Positions 8,688 through 17,388 of a stretch of DNA of 64,000 nucleotides are shown here, in pieces. The notes beneath the pieces were generated by a model. It searched no databases, was not told the DNA's origin, and saw only the letters and a program-made list of their open reading frames with translations. The position numbers were made by a program, and so were the translations under genes. Source of the DNA: an uncultured Alphaproteobacteria bacterium (GTDB taxonomy: Bacteria; Pseudomonadota; Alphaproteobacteria; Caulobacterales; Parvularculaceae); assembly GCA_902826095.1 (NCBI GenBank), contig CADEDN010000001.1, forward strand, positions 1 to 64,000, written 5' to 3'. The stretch's first letter is position 1, and each line of letters opens with the position of its first letter.

Positions 8688-10213
8688 GCGCGCGACCCGT
8701 CAGAATCGCGGTGATGGCGCTTGGCGGCCAAGGCGGCGGCGTGCTGGCCGAGTGGATCGTCAAGGCGGGCGAACGGGCCGGATATGTTGCGCAATCGACA
8801 TCGGTGCCCGGCGTCGCCCAGCGCACCGGCGCGACGATCTATTATGTCGAATTGTTCCCGCAAGCCGAGATTGACTCCGTCGGCGCATCGCCGATTCTCG
8901 CCCTGATGCCCGCGCCAGGCGATGTTGATATCGTCATCGCCGCCGAATTGATGGAAGCCGGGCGCGCCCTCAACCGAGGATTTGTCACCTCCGCGACGAC
9001 GCTCATCGCTTCGACGCACCGGATATTCGCGATCGGCGAAAAGATCGCAATGAGCGACGGGCGTCAAGACGCGCAGGCCGTGCGGCAGGCTGTCGAAGCG
9101 GCCGCCGGCCGCGGCATCTGGTTCGACATGGAGCGCGCAGCCGAAGAGTCGGGCGCCGTCATCAGCGCCGTCATGTTCGGGGCGCTGGCGGGGTCCGGCG
9201 CGACGCCGATTCCTCGCGCGGCGTTCGAGGAGACGATTCGCAGCGCCGGACGCGCGGTTGAACGTAATTTGACGGGCTTCGCGTCCGGCTTCGACGCGTC
9301 AATGAGTGAGACGAATGCGTTCGCATCGACGCAGAACAAGGCCGCGCGATCCGCGCCGCAGCCTGCGCCGGCTGTCGCGCCGCTCCTCACCCGTGTCGGG
9401 GATTTGCCGGCAAACGCGCAGGCGATGGCGCGCGAAGGACTGAAACGCGTCGTCGATTTCCAGGACCCGCGCTATGGCTCAGTCTATCTCGACCGTCTCG
9501 AAGAAATCGCCTCAGTCGATCGCGGCGCGGGCGGCGAGACAAGGCGATTTGCGCTGACCGCCGCGGTCGCCAAATATTTGGCGCTCGCGATGGCCTATGA
9601 CGATGTCGTGCGCGTCGCTGACCTCAAGACGCGATCGAGCAGGTTCGTGCGCTTTCGCGAAGATGTCCGCGCCGCCGACGGTCAGATCGTTCGCGTCTGG
9701 GAGTACATGCACCCGCGCCTTGAGGAGGCCTGCGATCTGTTGCCGCCCGCTCTCGCGCGCTCGATTTTATCGACCAGCGCCGCACGAAAGATCTTTGACG
9801 CCGTCTTTGGAAAAGGGCGCCGCGTCGCGACGACGAATTTGAGCGGATTTTTCCTGTTGAACGCTCTCGCCTCGCTCAAATTCTTGCGGCGCGGCGGGCT
9901 TCGCTTCGATGTCGAAAACGAGCGGACGGTGCGCTGGCTCGAACTCGTCAAGGCGAACGCCGCCGGCGACTATGCCCTCGCCTGTGAAATCGCCAGCCTG
10001 CAGCGACTGATCAAGGGCTATGGCGAGACGCATGAACGCGGCCTCGCCAATTACCGGCTAATCATCGCCGCGCTCGATCAGGTGAAGGCGGCGCCTTCTC
10101 CGGCGCAGGCGCTGGCGAGATTGCGCGATAGCGCGCTCAAAGACGAAGATGGCGTCGCCTTGCGGGCGGCGCTTTCAAAGTTGGGTGGGAATTCAGCCGT
10201 GGCGGCGGCCTAG
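8684..10213 (+). CDS. iorB: indolepyruvate oxidoreductase, beta-family subunit (extended)
   Basis: 509 residues from the ATG at 8684; an in-frame reading from 8501 overlaps iorA and lacks similarity. Residues about 1-190 are the gamma-type catalytic domain of 2-oxoacid:ferredoxin oxidoreductases (VMALGGQGGGVLAEWIV, SVPGVAQRTGATIYYVEL). The remaining 300 residues form the extra C-terminal domain (DUF6537-like) seen in long proteobacterial IorB proteins. IorA and IorB together act on aryl-pyruvates such as indolepyruvate and phenylpyruvate. Total length matches the fused single-chain versions known in other proteobacteria, here split in two overlapping genes. Followed 12 bp later by a MarR regulator. 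Confidence 0.88.
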   Translation: MSARPVRIAVMALGGQGGGVLAEWIVKAGERAGYVAQSTSVPGVAQRTGATIYYVELFPQAEIDSVGASPILALMPAPGDVDIVIAAELMEAGRALNRGFVTSATTLIASTHRIFAIGEKIAMSDGRQDAQAVRQAVEAAAGRGIWFDMERAAEESGAVISAVMFGALAGSGATPIPRAAFEETIRSAGRAVERNLTGFASGFDASMSETNAFASTQNKAARSAPQPAPAVAPLLTRVGDLPANAQAMAREGLKRVVDFQDPRYGSVYLDRLEEIASVDRGAGGETRRFALTAAVAKYLALAMAYDDVVRVADLKTRSSRFVRFREDVRAADGQIVRVWEYMHPRLEEACDLLPPALARSILSTSAARKIFDAVFGKGRRVATTNLSGFFLLNALASLKFLRRGGLRFDVENERTVRWLELVKANAAGDYALACEIASLQRLIKGYGETHERGLANYRLIIAALDQVKAAPSPAQALARLRDSALKDEDGVALRAALSKLGGNSAVAAA

Positions 10214-10225
10214 GAGAGACGGTTT

Positions 10226-10753
10226 GTGACGAGCCGGAAGAAATCTCGCGCGAAGATCGGGCCCGCTGAAACCGGTTTCCTGCTCGAAGACTATGCGATG
10301 TACAATCTTGTGCGGACGGCCGCGACCTATAATGAGGAAATGGCAAAGGCGCTGAAACGCTATCGCCTGGACACGCTCAAATGGCGCATCTTGATGTTGC
10401 TGAATGACGCGAGCCCGAGTTCGGTCGGCGAATTGGCGCGGCGATCCGTGACGAAGATGCCGACTTTGACGCGCGTTCTGATCCGCATGGAGACCGAGGG
10501 ACTGATCGTGCGACGATCGCTTCAGGACGACAAGCGCGTCGTGCGGGTGACAATGACGCCCAAGGCGGTGTCGGTCCTGCGCACTGTTCAGTCGATCGGC
10601 CAGAAGGTGTTTGAACGCGCGTTTGAAGGCGTCAGCGAGGCTGAAGCAGAGACGCTGACGGGCATTTTGAAGCGTGTTCGCGGCAATCTCGGGCGCTCGC
10701 CTTATGACCCTTCCGCCGCATCGGCTTTAGAAATGAGGGCGAAAGCGTCGTGA
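10226..10753 (+). CDS. MarR-family transcriptional regulator
   Basis: 175 residues, GTG start 12 bp after iorB and preceded by GGAGAGAC. A winged-helix domain occupies about residues 45-135, with recognition-helix and wing segments around KMPTLTRVLIRMETEGLIVRR and DDKRVVRVTMT, typical of MarR proteins that sense phenolic or aryl-CoA ligands. It is embedded within the catabolic operon between iorB and a CoA ligase, suggesting it controls that operon in response to a pathway intermediate. Its stop overlaps the next gene (GTGA). The operator cannot be placed with confidence. Confidence 0.9.
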   Translation: MTSRKKSRAKIGPAETGFLLEDYAMYNLVRTAATYNEEMAKALKRYRLDTLKWRILMLLNDASPSSVGELARRSVTKMPTLTRVLIRMETEGLIVRRSLQDDKRVVRVTMTPKAVSVLRTVQSIGQKVFERAFEGVSEAEAETLTGILKRVRGNLGRSPYDPSAASALEMRAKAS

Positions 10754-12378
10754 CGATTTGCGCCAGAGTTTCAGATCGGTTTCGCCGCATAGCGGCGACA
10801 CATGCTGAGCGGCCGTTTCTCCATGCGCCTCGTCAGACCGCCGCCGTTTATGATCTCGCGGAAACGGACTACACCTATCGCCAGGCGCTTGAGGCCGTCG
10901 ACGCATTGGCGAGAGACTATGCGCGCATCGGCGCCGGCCCGGGCGTCCGGATTGGTCTTGCGCTCGAAAATCGACCGGACTTCTTTCTGCATTTCCTTGC
11001 GCTGAACGCACTTGGCGCAAGCATATTGCCGCTCAATTGCGCCATGCAGGCTGACGAGCTGGCCTACCAGATCGAGCACAGCGAATGCGCGCTGATTGTC
11101 GCCACGCCTCAATATCGTTCGTTGTTCGTCCGCGGCGCCGCACAAACGTCGCGCCGCCCGCCGGTCGCAGCGCCGAATGAAGCGTCGTCGGCCGAGGTTT
11201 CCCTTGAAAGCGCTGCTCCTTCAAATAATGACGCCGCGACAGCGGAGGCGGCGATCCTCTATACGTCCGGGACGACGGGAAAACCGAAGGGCTGCATACT
11301 CTCAAATGAGTATTTCACCGCGATCGGCGATTTCTATACGGGGCTCGGCGGTCATGTCGTCTTTGACCCGGGCAAAGAGCGCCTCATCACGCCGCTGCCG
11401 GTCACGCATATGAATGCGCTTGCCTGCTCCTTCATGGCGACGATTCAGTCGGGCGGCTGCCTCATCCAGCTCGATCGGTTTCATCCAAATAGCTGGTGGC
11501 CGACCGTGCGCGAGAGCGGCGCGACGATCATGCACTATCTCGGCGTCATGCCGGCGATGCTCCTGAAGGCGCCGCCGGCGCCGGACGACGATGTTAGCGG
11601 TCAAATCAGATTCGCCTTCGGCGCCGGATGCGATCCGCGCCACCACGCTTCCTTCGAAAAAAGATTCGGCGTGAAACTCATCGAAGCCTGGGCGATGACG
11701 GAAACCGGCGCCGGCGCCTGGATCACCGCGTCTCACGAGCCCCGTCACGTCGGAACGCGCTGCTTTGGGCGCGCTCCCGTCGGGCTCGAATGCCGGCTTG
11801 TCGACGACGAAGGAAACGACGCACCGAACGACAGGCCGGGCGAACTTCTGGTCAGGCGCAGCGGTCCGGACGCGAGGCGCTTTTTCTTCAGCGGCTATTT
11901 CAAGAACGAAGAGGCGACGGAGGAGGCGTGGCGGGGCGGGTGGTTCCACACCGGCGACGCCGTTCGCAAGGATGAGGACGGATATTTCTATTTCGTCGAT
12001 CGCCTCAAAAACGTCATTCGCCGGAGCGGTGAGAATATCGCGGCGATCGACGTTGAAAGCGTCCTGATGCGTCACGATCTTGTCGCCGGCTGCGTCGTCG
12101 TCCCCGCGCCGGACGAAATTCGCGGCGAAGAAGTGATGGCCCTTGTCGTCGTCGCGCGCGGCGACAAGAGCGAAGCGGCGGCGCGATCTATTTTTGACTT
12201 CGCGATGGAGAATCTCGCCTACTACAAGGCGCCGGGCCACATCGCCTTTGTAGACTCGATCCCTCTGACCGCGTCCGAAAAGGTGAGACGGGCCGAGGCG
12301 AAAGAGATCGGGCGCGCCATATTAGCGGCGGGCGCATGCCACAATTTCACTACGTTCAAGAAATCCCGGAAAGGCTAG
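10750..12378 (+). CDS. AMP-dependent acyl/aryl-CoA ligase
   Basis: 542 residues, GTG start overlapping the MarR stop. ANL superfamily enzyme that activates a carboxylic acid to its CoA thioester through an acyl-AMP. Motifs: P-loop AILYTSGTTGKPKGC (about residue 170), AWAMTETGAG (about 314), FHTGDAVRKDEDGYFYFVDR (about 398-417) and the hinge RRSGENIAAIDVESV. Overall look is closest to crotonobetaine/carnitine-CoA-ligase-type enzymes, but substrate cannot be read from sequence. Within the operon it most likely activates an aryl-carboxylate. Confidence 0.9.
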   Translation: MTICARVSDRFRRIAATHAERPFLHAPRQTAAVYDLAETDYTYRQALEAVDALARDYARIGAGPGVRIGLALENRPDFFLHFLALNALGASILPLNCAMQADELAYQIEHSECALIVATPQYRSLFVRGAAQTSRRPPVAAPNEASSAEVSLESAAPSNNDAATAEAAILYTSGTTGKPKGCILSNEYFTAIGDFYTGLGGHVVFDPGKERLITPLPVTHMNALACSFMATIQSGGCLIQLDRFHPNSWWPTVRESGATIMHYLGVMPAMLLKAPPAPDDDVSGQIRFAFGAGCDPRHHASFEKRFGVKLIEAWAMTETGAGAWITASHEPRHVGTRCFGRAPVGLECRLVDDEGNDAPNDRPGELLVRRSGPDARRFFFSGYFKNEEATEEAWRGGWFHTGDAVRKDEDGYFYFVDRLKNVIRRSGENIAAIDVESVLMRHDLVAGCVVVPAPDEIRGEEVMALVVVARGDKSEAAARSIFDFAMENLAYYKAPGHIAFVDSIPLTASEKVRRAEAKEIGRAILAAGACHNFTTFKKSRKG

Positions 12379-12385
12379 GCGCGAG

Positions 12386-13579
12386 ATGGCGCGGCGTCCG
12401 ACCACTTCTAGAATGTCCTATGACGGGGTCGTCGCCGTTGCCCCGGTCACCATCCCGTATGAACGATTTTCGACGAAGGCGGCGCATTGGTGGATTGGAA
12501 AAGCGCTGAAGGCGCTGTCATTGAGGACCGGCTTCGAACCGGCTGAGTTCGACGGCTTCTGCGTATCTTCGTTTTCACTCCTCCCGGACACCGCTGTCGG
12601 CCTGACGCAACATTTCGGGCTTTCGCCGCGCTGGCTCGATCATATCCCGATGGGCGGGGCATCGGGCGTCGTTGCGCTTCGCCGCGCCGCCCGCGCGGTG
12701 CAGGCAGGAGACGCGGAGGTGGTCGCCTGCGTCGCCGGCGACGCCAACCATGTCGACTTGTTCCGGACGATGCTGGCGAGCTTCTCTAGATTCTCACAAG
12801 ACGCCGCCTACCCATATGGATCGGGCGGGCCTAACGGCAGCTTCGCGCTGATGACCCGCGCCTACATGAAAAAATACGGTGCGACGCGCGAGGACTTCGG
12901 CAAGATTTGCGTCGCGCAACGCGACAACGCGCTGCAGTTTCCGCATGCGTTGATGAAAACGCCATTGACCCTCAACGACTACCTCTCGGCGCGCGTCGTC
13001 GCAGAACCGATCCATCTTTTCGACTGCGTAATGCCATGCGCCGGCGCTGAAGGATTTGTCGTGATGCGCGAGGAAACCGCTCGGGCGATGAATTTGCCTT
13101 ACGCGTCGATCCTCTCGACCATCGAACGGCATAACGCCTTTAAGGATGATGACATCCAGCTGCGCGGCGGCTGGGCGGTCGACAAGGACGAGCTTTGGTC
13201 GATGGCGGGCGTCGCGCCGGGTGATGTCGATTTTCTGGAGACATACGACGATTATCCGGTCATCTCGATGATGCAGATTGAAGACCTTGGCTTTTGCCGG
13301 AAGGGCGAGGCGAAGGATTTCGTGCGAAGCCACACGCTTGCCGTGGCCGGGTCGTTCCCCCACAATACGTCCGGCGGCCAGTTGTCGGTCGGTCAAGCGG
13401 GCGCCGCTGGCGGCTACCTTGGTCTTGTCGAGGCCTTGCGCCAGCTGACCGGCGAAGCACTTGGCGCGCGCGTCGTGAACGCGAAGGTTGGCGTCGTTTC
13501 CGGCTTCGGCATGATCAATTTTGACCGCGGCCTTTGCTCGGCCGCGACAATCCTCGCGGCGGGGGGATCATATGGCTGA
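12386..13579 (+). CDS. thiolase-like protein lacking the usual nucleophilic cysteine
   Basis: 397 residues of the SCP-x/lipid-transfer thiolase group. The segment that normally holds the acyl-accepting cysteine reads MGGASGVVAL (residues 89-98), with glycine or alanine in its place. Other family features remain: DFLETYDDYPV, QIEDLGFC and HNTSGGQLSVGQAGAAGG. Thiolase-like proteins paired with a DUF35 protein include retro-aldolases of the steroid side-chain pathway (Ltp2/ChsH2 type), which do not use that cysteine. The next gene encodes a DUF35 partner, overlapping by eight bases, so an aldolase or C-C lyase role is a reasonable inference. Confidence 0.8.
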   Translation: MARRPTTSRMSYDGVVAVAPVTIPYERFSTKAAHWWIGKALKALSLRTGFEPAEFDGFCVSSFSLLPDTAVGLTQHFGLSPRWLDHIPMGGASGVVALRRAARAVQAGDAEVVACVAGDANHVDLFRTMLASFSRFSQDAAYPYGSGGPNGSFALMTRAYMKKYGATREDFGKICVAQRDNALQFPHALMKTPLTLNDYLSARVVAEPIHLFDCVMPCAGAEGFVVMREETARAMNLPYASILSTIERHNAFKDDDIQLRGGWAVDKDELWSMAGVAPGDVDFLETYDDYPVISMMQIEDLGFCRKGEAKDFVRSHTLAVAGSFPHNTSGGQLSVGQAGAAGGYLGLVEALRQLTGEALGARVVNAKVGVVSGFGMINFDRGLCSAATILAAGGSYG

Positions 13580-14000
13580 AATGAGCGCCGCCGCGTCGGC
13601 ATTCGCCGAGCGCGCGAAGGAGGGACGCGTCGAACTGCAGCGATGCGACGAATGCGGCGCCTTCGCATGGCCGCCGCGCGACATTTGCGCTCGGTGCTGG
13701 TCGGATCAGCTAACTTGGACGCCGATTGCGCCGCGCGGCGTCCTGCTGGCCGCGACGGCGCTTCACGTCGCGCATGACGAGTTTTTCAAATCGAGAATGC
13801 CATGGCGGATCGGGACCATTCGCCTTGAATCCGGTCCGATCGCCTATGCGCATCTGTCGGACAATTTGTCGGAAGGCGACGCTGTCCGCATCGCTGCCTG
13901 CGCCGACTGGAAGGGGCGCGGCGTTCTTGTCGCGCTCGCCGCTGCGGCCGTCGCGGTCGAAGACGATCCGAAACTGCGCGAACTTTGTTTGCATGAATGA
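13572..14000 (+). CDS. zinc-ribbon/OB-fold (DUF35) partner protein
   Basis: 142 residues. Zinc-ribbon cysteines are visible in CDECGAFAWPPRDICARCW (about residues 24-42), followed by an OB-fold (APRGVLLAATALHV onward). Such proteins form stable complexes with thiolase-like partners and bind the CoA ester. The ATG at 13572 lies within the 3' end of the thiolase-like gene, giving an eight-base overlap and implying a stoichiometric pair. An in-frame reading from 13521 is possible but lies wholly inside the partner gene. Function follows the partner: probably substrate binding in an acyl-CoA lyase or thiolase reaction. Confidence 0.88.
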   Translation: MAEMSAAASAFAERAKEGRVELQRCDECGAFAWPPRDICARCWSDQLTWTPIAPRGVLLAATALHVAHDEFFKSRMPWRIGTIRLESGPIAYAHLSDNLSEGDAVRIAACADWKGRGVLVALAAAAVAVEDDPKLRELCLHE

Positions 14001-14013
14001 AAGGGAGGATTAA

Positions 14014-14787
14014 ATGAGCGTTCTCGAGGCCTTCAGCGCCGCGGTCGTTTCCGGCGCGATTCGGACAATCGACCTGACGCATACGCTGGATCCCGATTTC
14101 CCGGTGCTTGTCCTGCCTCCGGAGTTCGGTCAGTGCCAGCCGTTCCGCATCGAGGAAGTCTCTCGGTACGACGCGCGCGGACCAGCATGGTACTGGCGCA
14201 ATTTCAGCTGCAACGAACACACGGGAACGCATTTCGACGCGCCGATCCATTGGGTGACCGGGAAGGATCTGCCCAACGCCTCTGTCGACACGATCGCGCC
14301 GGACGCGTTCGTTCGGCCGGCCTGCGTTCTTGATTTCTCGAAGGAAGTGAAAGCCGATCCGGATTTTGTCCTGACCGCCGATCGCATCGGCGCCTGGGAA
14401 AAGAAACATGGGAAAATCAGCGGCGATCATTGGGCGCTCTTTCGGACCGATTGGTCGAAGCGCAGCGGCGCGGAATACCTCAATTTGAAAACAGACGGCG
14501 CGCATTCTCCGGGCCCCGACGCGAGCGCCATCCGGCTCTTGCTCGAGCGTGACGTGGTCGGCTTCGGCGTTGAAACGATCGGCACGGATGCCGGGCAGGG
14601 CGGCCGCTTCGACCCGCCTTATCCCGCGCACACTTTGCTGCATGGCGCGGGAAAATTCGGGCTCCAATGCCTCAAAAACCTTGATCAGTTGCCGCCGAAG
14701 GGCGCGCTGATCATTGCGCCGCCTTTGAAAATCAAGCAGGGCTCGGGCAGCCCGCTTCGCGTGCTCGCCATGGTCGAAGGAAGGTAG
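14014..14787 (+). CDS. cyclase/kynurenine-formamidase-family metal hydrolase
   Basis: 257 residues, preceded by GGGAGGA six bases before the ATG. The family metal-binding motif HTGTHFDAPIHW (His69, His73, Asp75, His79) is complete. Members include bacterial kynurenine formamidase, isatin hydrolase and polyketide cyclase-like enzymes, which hydrolyse amide, lactam or lactone bonds. Given the neighbouring indolepyruvate oxidoreductase, an indole-ring-derived or lactone substrate is possible but unproven. Three bases separate it from the next gene. Confidence 0.88.
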   Translation: MSVLEAFSAAVVSGAIRTIDLTHTLDPDFPVLVLPPEFGQCQPFRIEEVSRYDARGPAWYWRNFSCNEHTGTHFDAPIHWVTGKDLPNASVDTIAPDAFVRPACVLDFSKEVKADPDFVLTADRIGAWEKKHGKISGDHWALFRTDWSKRSGAEYLNLKTDGAHSPGPDASAIRLLLERDVVGFGVETIGTDAGQGGRFDPPYPAHTLLHGAGKFGLQCLKNLDQLPPKGALIIAPPLKIKQGSGSPLRVLAMVEGR

Positions 14788-14790
14788 CGC

Positions 14791-15522
14791 ATGCCGCTGT
14801 CAAAGGGCGCGACGATCGTGACGGGCGGCAGCGCCGGAATCGGCGCCGCGATCTGCCGGCGGCTGCTCGATGACGGCGCGCGCGTCATATCAATTGCGCG
14901 CCGCGCGCCGGATTTTGCTCATGCGCGGCTTTCCTTCGTCAAGGCCGATCTTGCGGACCGCAAGGAGGCGCAAGACGCCGCCAGCGAAATCGCTCGCGGC
15001 GATAAGGTGCTTGGGATCGTACACAATGCAGGCGTCATCCGCCCGGCCCTCATCGAGGACGCAAGCCTTGAAGATCTTGACTATCTGACCGAGCTCCATC
15101 TCGGCTCAATGGCGACGCTGGTCAAGGCGGCGTTGCCGGCGATGAAGGAAGCGAAATTCGGGCGCATTGTCGGCGTCTCGTCGCGCGGCGCGCTCGGGCT
15201 TCAGACGCGAACGAATTACGCGGCGACGAAGGCCGGCATGATCGGCATGCTGAGGACCTGGGCGCTCGAACTTGGGCCCCACGGAATCACATCGAACTGC
15301 GTAGCGCCGGGCCCCGTCGAGTCCGAGATGTTTCACGAAATTGTTCCTGAGGGAAGCGAACGCAAGGCTAAAATCGCCGCCGCCATCCCGGTGGGGCGCA
15401 TCGGCGCGCCGGACGACGTCGCTCAAGCCGTCGCGTTTTTTCTTTCTGCCGGGGCCGGATTTGTCACAGGTCAAACACTCTATGTCTGCGGCGGGACAAG
15501 CATCGGTTCCGTCGTGATCTGA
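14791..15522 (+). CDS. short-chain dehydrogenase/reductase
   Basis: 243 residues. Classical SDR: cofactor loop TGGSAGIGAAI (residues 11-21), HNAG at 78-81, catalytic Ser131 and the YxxxK pair Tyr143/Lys147 (NYAATKAGM). An arginine at position 37-38 (ARRAP) after the second strand suggests a preference for NADP, though this is only a hint. In this operon it could oxidise a hydroxyacyl-CoA or a cis-dihydrodiol made by the ring-hydroxylating oxygenase encoded immediately downstream. Confidence 0.9.
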   Translation: MPLSKGATIVTGGSAGIGAAICRRLLDDGARVISIARRAPDFAHARLSFVKADLADRKEAQDAASEIARGDKVLGIVHNAGVIRPALIEDASLEDLDYLTELHLGSMATLVKAALPAMKEAKFGRIVGVSSRGALGLQTRTNYAATKAGMIGMLRTWALELGPHGITSNCVAPGPVESEMFHEIVPEGSERKAKIAAAIPVGRIGAPDDVAQAVAFFLSAGAGFVTGQTLYVCGGTSIGSVVI

Positions 15523-15533
15523 GGGAGGCGGAA

Positions 15534-16862
15534 ATGGCGGCGCTTGTTGAAACGAAACCGCGCGCGATCGACATCGGCGCGCTGGTCGAGCCGGACCGGG
15601 TCCATCGGTCGCTTTACACCGATCCTGCCATCTTCGACCTGGAGATGCAGCGGATCTGGGGACGCGCGTGGATTTTTATCGGCCACGAAAGCCAGGTCGC
15701 GGAGCCTGGGCAATATTATTCGACAATGATCGGGCGCCAGTCCGTGCTGCTGACGCGCGACGCCGACCGGCGCGTTCACGTTCTCTTTAATCGCTGCGCG
15801 CACAAGGGCGCGCAACTGGTCGGCGACCGGTGCGGTAAAGCGAAGGAGCTGCGGTGCGCGTATCACGGCTGGCGCTTCGATCTTGACGGCGGGCTGCTCG
15901 GAATTCCGCTTGAACAAGGCTATGACGGAACGCGGTTTGACCGCACATCTCCCGAAGCAAATCTCGCCCCTGTTCCGCGCGTCGCCTCCTATCGCGGATT
16001 TGTCTTTGCGAGTCTAAGCGCGGACGGGCCGGACTTGCAGAATTGGCTCGGCGGCGTCGCATCCTCGATCGACAACATGGTCGATCGCGCGCCCGAGCAC
16101 GAGCTTGAAATTGCAGGCGGCGTCATGCGCTACGAACACGACTGCAACTGGAAATTCTTTATCGAGAATCTGAACGACATGATGCATCCGATGGTCGTGC
16201 ATCAATCATCGAGCCTCACTGCGCGCCTCATTGCCAAAAAGGAGCTTGATCCCGCGGCGCCGACGCCGGCGGCGATTGAGATCATCTCTCCCTTCACGGA
16301 AAGCTATGCGTTTTTCGATGAGATGGGTCTTCATTGCTTCGACAACGGCCACAGCTATTCCGGCGGGAAGACGTCGATTCACGCGAAATATTCCGACATC
16401 CCCGAATACAACGCGCTCATGGAAAAGGCGTACGGCAAGGAGCGGTTCGCCGAGATCATGTCCGTCAATCGGCACAACACCGTGTTCTATCCGAGCGCGA
16501 CGATCAAAGGCGCCATCCAGACGATGCGCGTCGTCAAGCCGGTCGCTGTCGACAGGACCGTCATCGAATCCTGGACGTTTCGGCTGAAGGGCGCGCCGGA
16601 AGAATTGCTGAGGCGTTCTATTCTTTATTGCAACCTCATCAATTCCTCGGCGAATCTTGTCGGGCCCGACGATCAGGAATCCTATCGCCGCCAACAAGTC
16701 GGACTTGAGACTCAAGGCCTCGACTGGATTGCGATGCATCGCGATTTCGGGCGCGACGAAGATCTCGGCGGCGGCCATACCTATGCGAAGGGCTCGAGCG
16801 ATCTGTCGTTTCGCAATCAATGGCGCGCCTGGAAGCGCTATATGATTGAAGGAGCGCGCTGA
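15534..16862 (+). CDS. Rieske ring-hydroxylating oxygenase, alpha subunit
   Basis: 442 residues. The Rieske [2Fe-2S] centre is Cys88-x-His90 and Cys108-x2-His111 (NRCAHKGAQL and CAYHGW). The mononuclear-iron site is in ENLNDMMHPMVVH with Asp215 bridging and His218/His223 as ligands; a carboxylate such as in GPDDQESYRR completes the facial triad. These enzymes add both atoms of O2 to an aromatic ring. No dedicated ferredoxin or reductase gene is present nearby, so electrons must come from elsewhere. The beta subunit follows directly. Confidence 0.92.
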   Translation: MAALVETKPRAIDIGALVEPDRVHRSLYTDPAIFDLEMQRIWGRAWIFIGHESQVAEPGQYYSTMIGRQSVLLTRDADRRVHVLFNRCAHKGAQLVGDRCGKAKELRCAYHGWRFDLDGGLLGIPLEQGYDGTRFDRTSPEANLAPVPRVASYRGFVFASLSADGPDLQNWLGGVASSIDNMVDRAPEHELEIAGGVMRYEHDCNWKFFIENLNDMMHPMVVHQSSSLTARLIAKKELDPAAPTPAAIEIISPFTESYAFFDEMGLHCFDNGHSYSGGKTSIHAKYSDIPEYNALMEKAYGKERFAEIMSVNRHNTVFYPSATIKGAIQTMRVVKPVAVDRTVIESWTFRLKGAPEELLRRSILYCNLINSSANLVGPDDQESYRRQQVGLETQGLDWIAMHRDFGRDEDLGGGHTYAKGSSDLSFRNQWRAWKRYMIEGAR

Positions 16863-16863
16863 G

Positions 16864-17352
16864 ATGTCCGCCGAACTCGCCCTTCATCACCGCGTTTCGC
16901 AGTTTCTGTTTCGCGAAGCGCGGCTCCTCGACGAGCGCCGCTTTGAAGAATGGAACGCGCTTTATCTTGACGACGGCGAATATTGGGCGCCGGCGACGCC
17001 CGGGCAGACCGACCCCTTCAATCATGTCTCGCTGATCTATGAAAATCAGCTGCTGCGAAAAGTGCGCATTGCTCGATTTTCGAGCCCCGTCGCCTATTCG
17101 CTGCAGCCCTTTCCGCGCACCGCGCATCTTGTGTCGAACGTCATGATCGACCGGCATGACCCGGCGACGGGCGACATCAAAGTCAATTCGCGATTCTTGA
17201 TGATCGAATATCGCCGCGACGAACAGCGATTTTACGGGGGCGCTTACGAGCACGACCTTGTCGAGAAGGACGGCGCTTTGAGGATCCGCCGAAAGAAGGC
17301 CGATCTCGTCAATTGCGAGGGGCCGCTTCAATCGTCAAGAGTTTATTTTTGA
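16864..17352 (+). CDS. Rieske ring-hydroxylating oxygenase, beta subunit
   Basis: 162 residues starting MSAELALHHRVSQFL, one base after the alpha-subunit stop (TGAGATG). The cone-shaped NTF2-like fold of dioxygenase small subunits is recognisable from QFLFREARLLDERRFEEWNALYLDDGEYWAPATP and the terminal RRKKADLVNCEGPLQS. It stabilises the alpha3beta3 hexamer and has no catalytic residues. Last gene of the catabolic operon; the next gene is convergent and starts 36 bp later. Confidence 0.9.
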   Translation: MSAELALHHRVSQFLFREARLLDERRFEEWNALYLDDGEYWAPATPGQTDPFNHVSLIYENQLLRKVRIARFSSPVAYSLQPFPRTAHLVSNVMIDRHDPATGDIKVNSRFLMIEYRRDEQRFYGGAYEHDLVEKDGALRIRRKKADLVNCEGPLQSSRVYF

Positions 17353-17388
17353 GGCGGTCGAGTCCGATAATATTCCGTGTACAGACAA

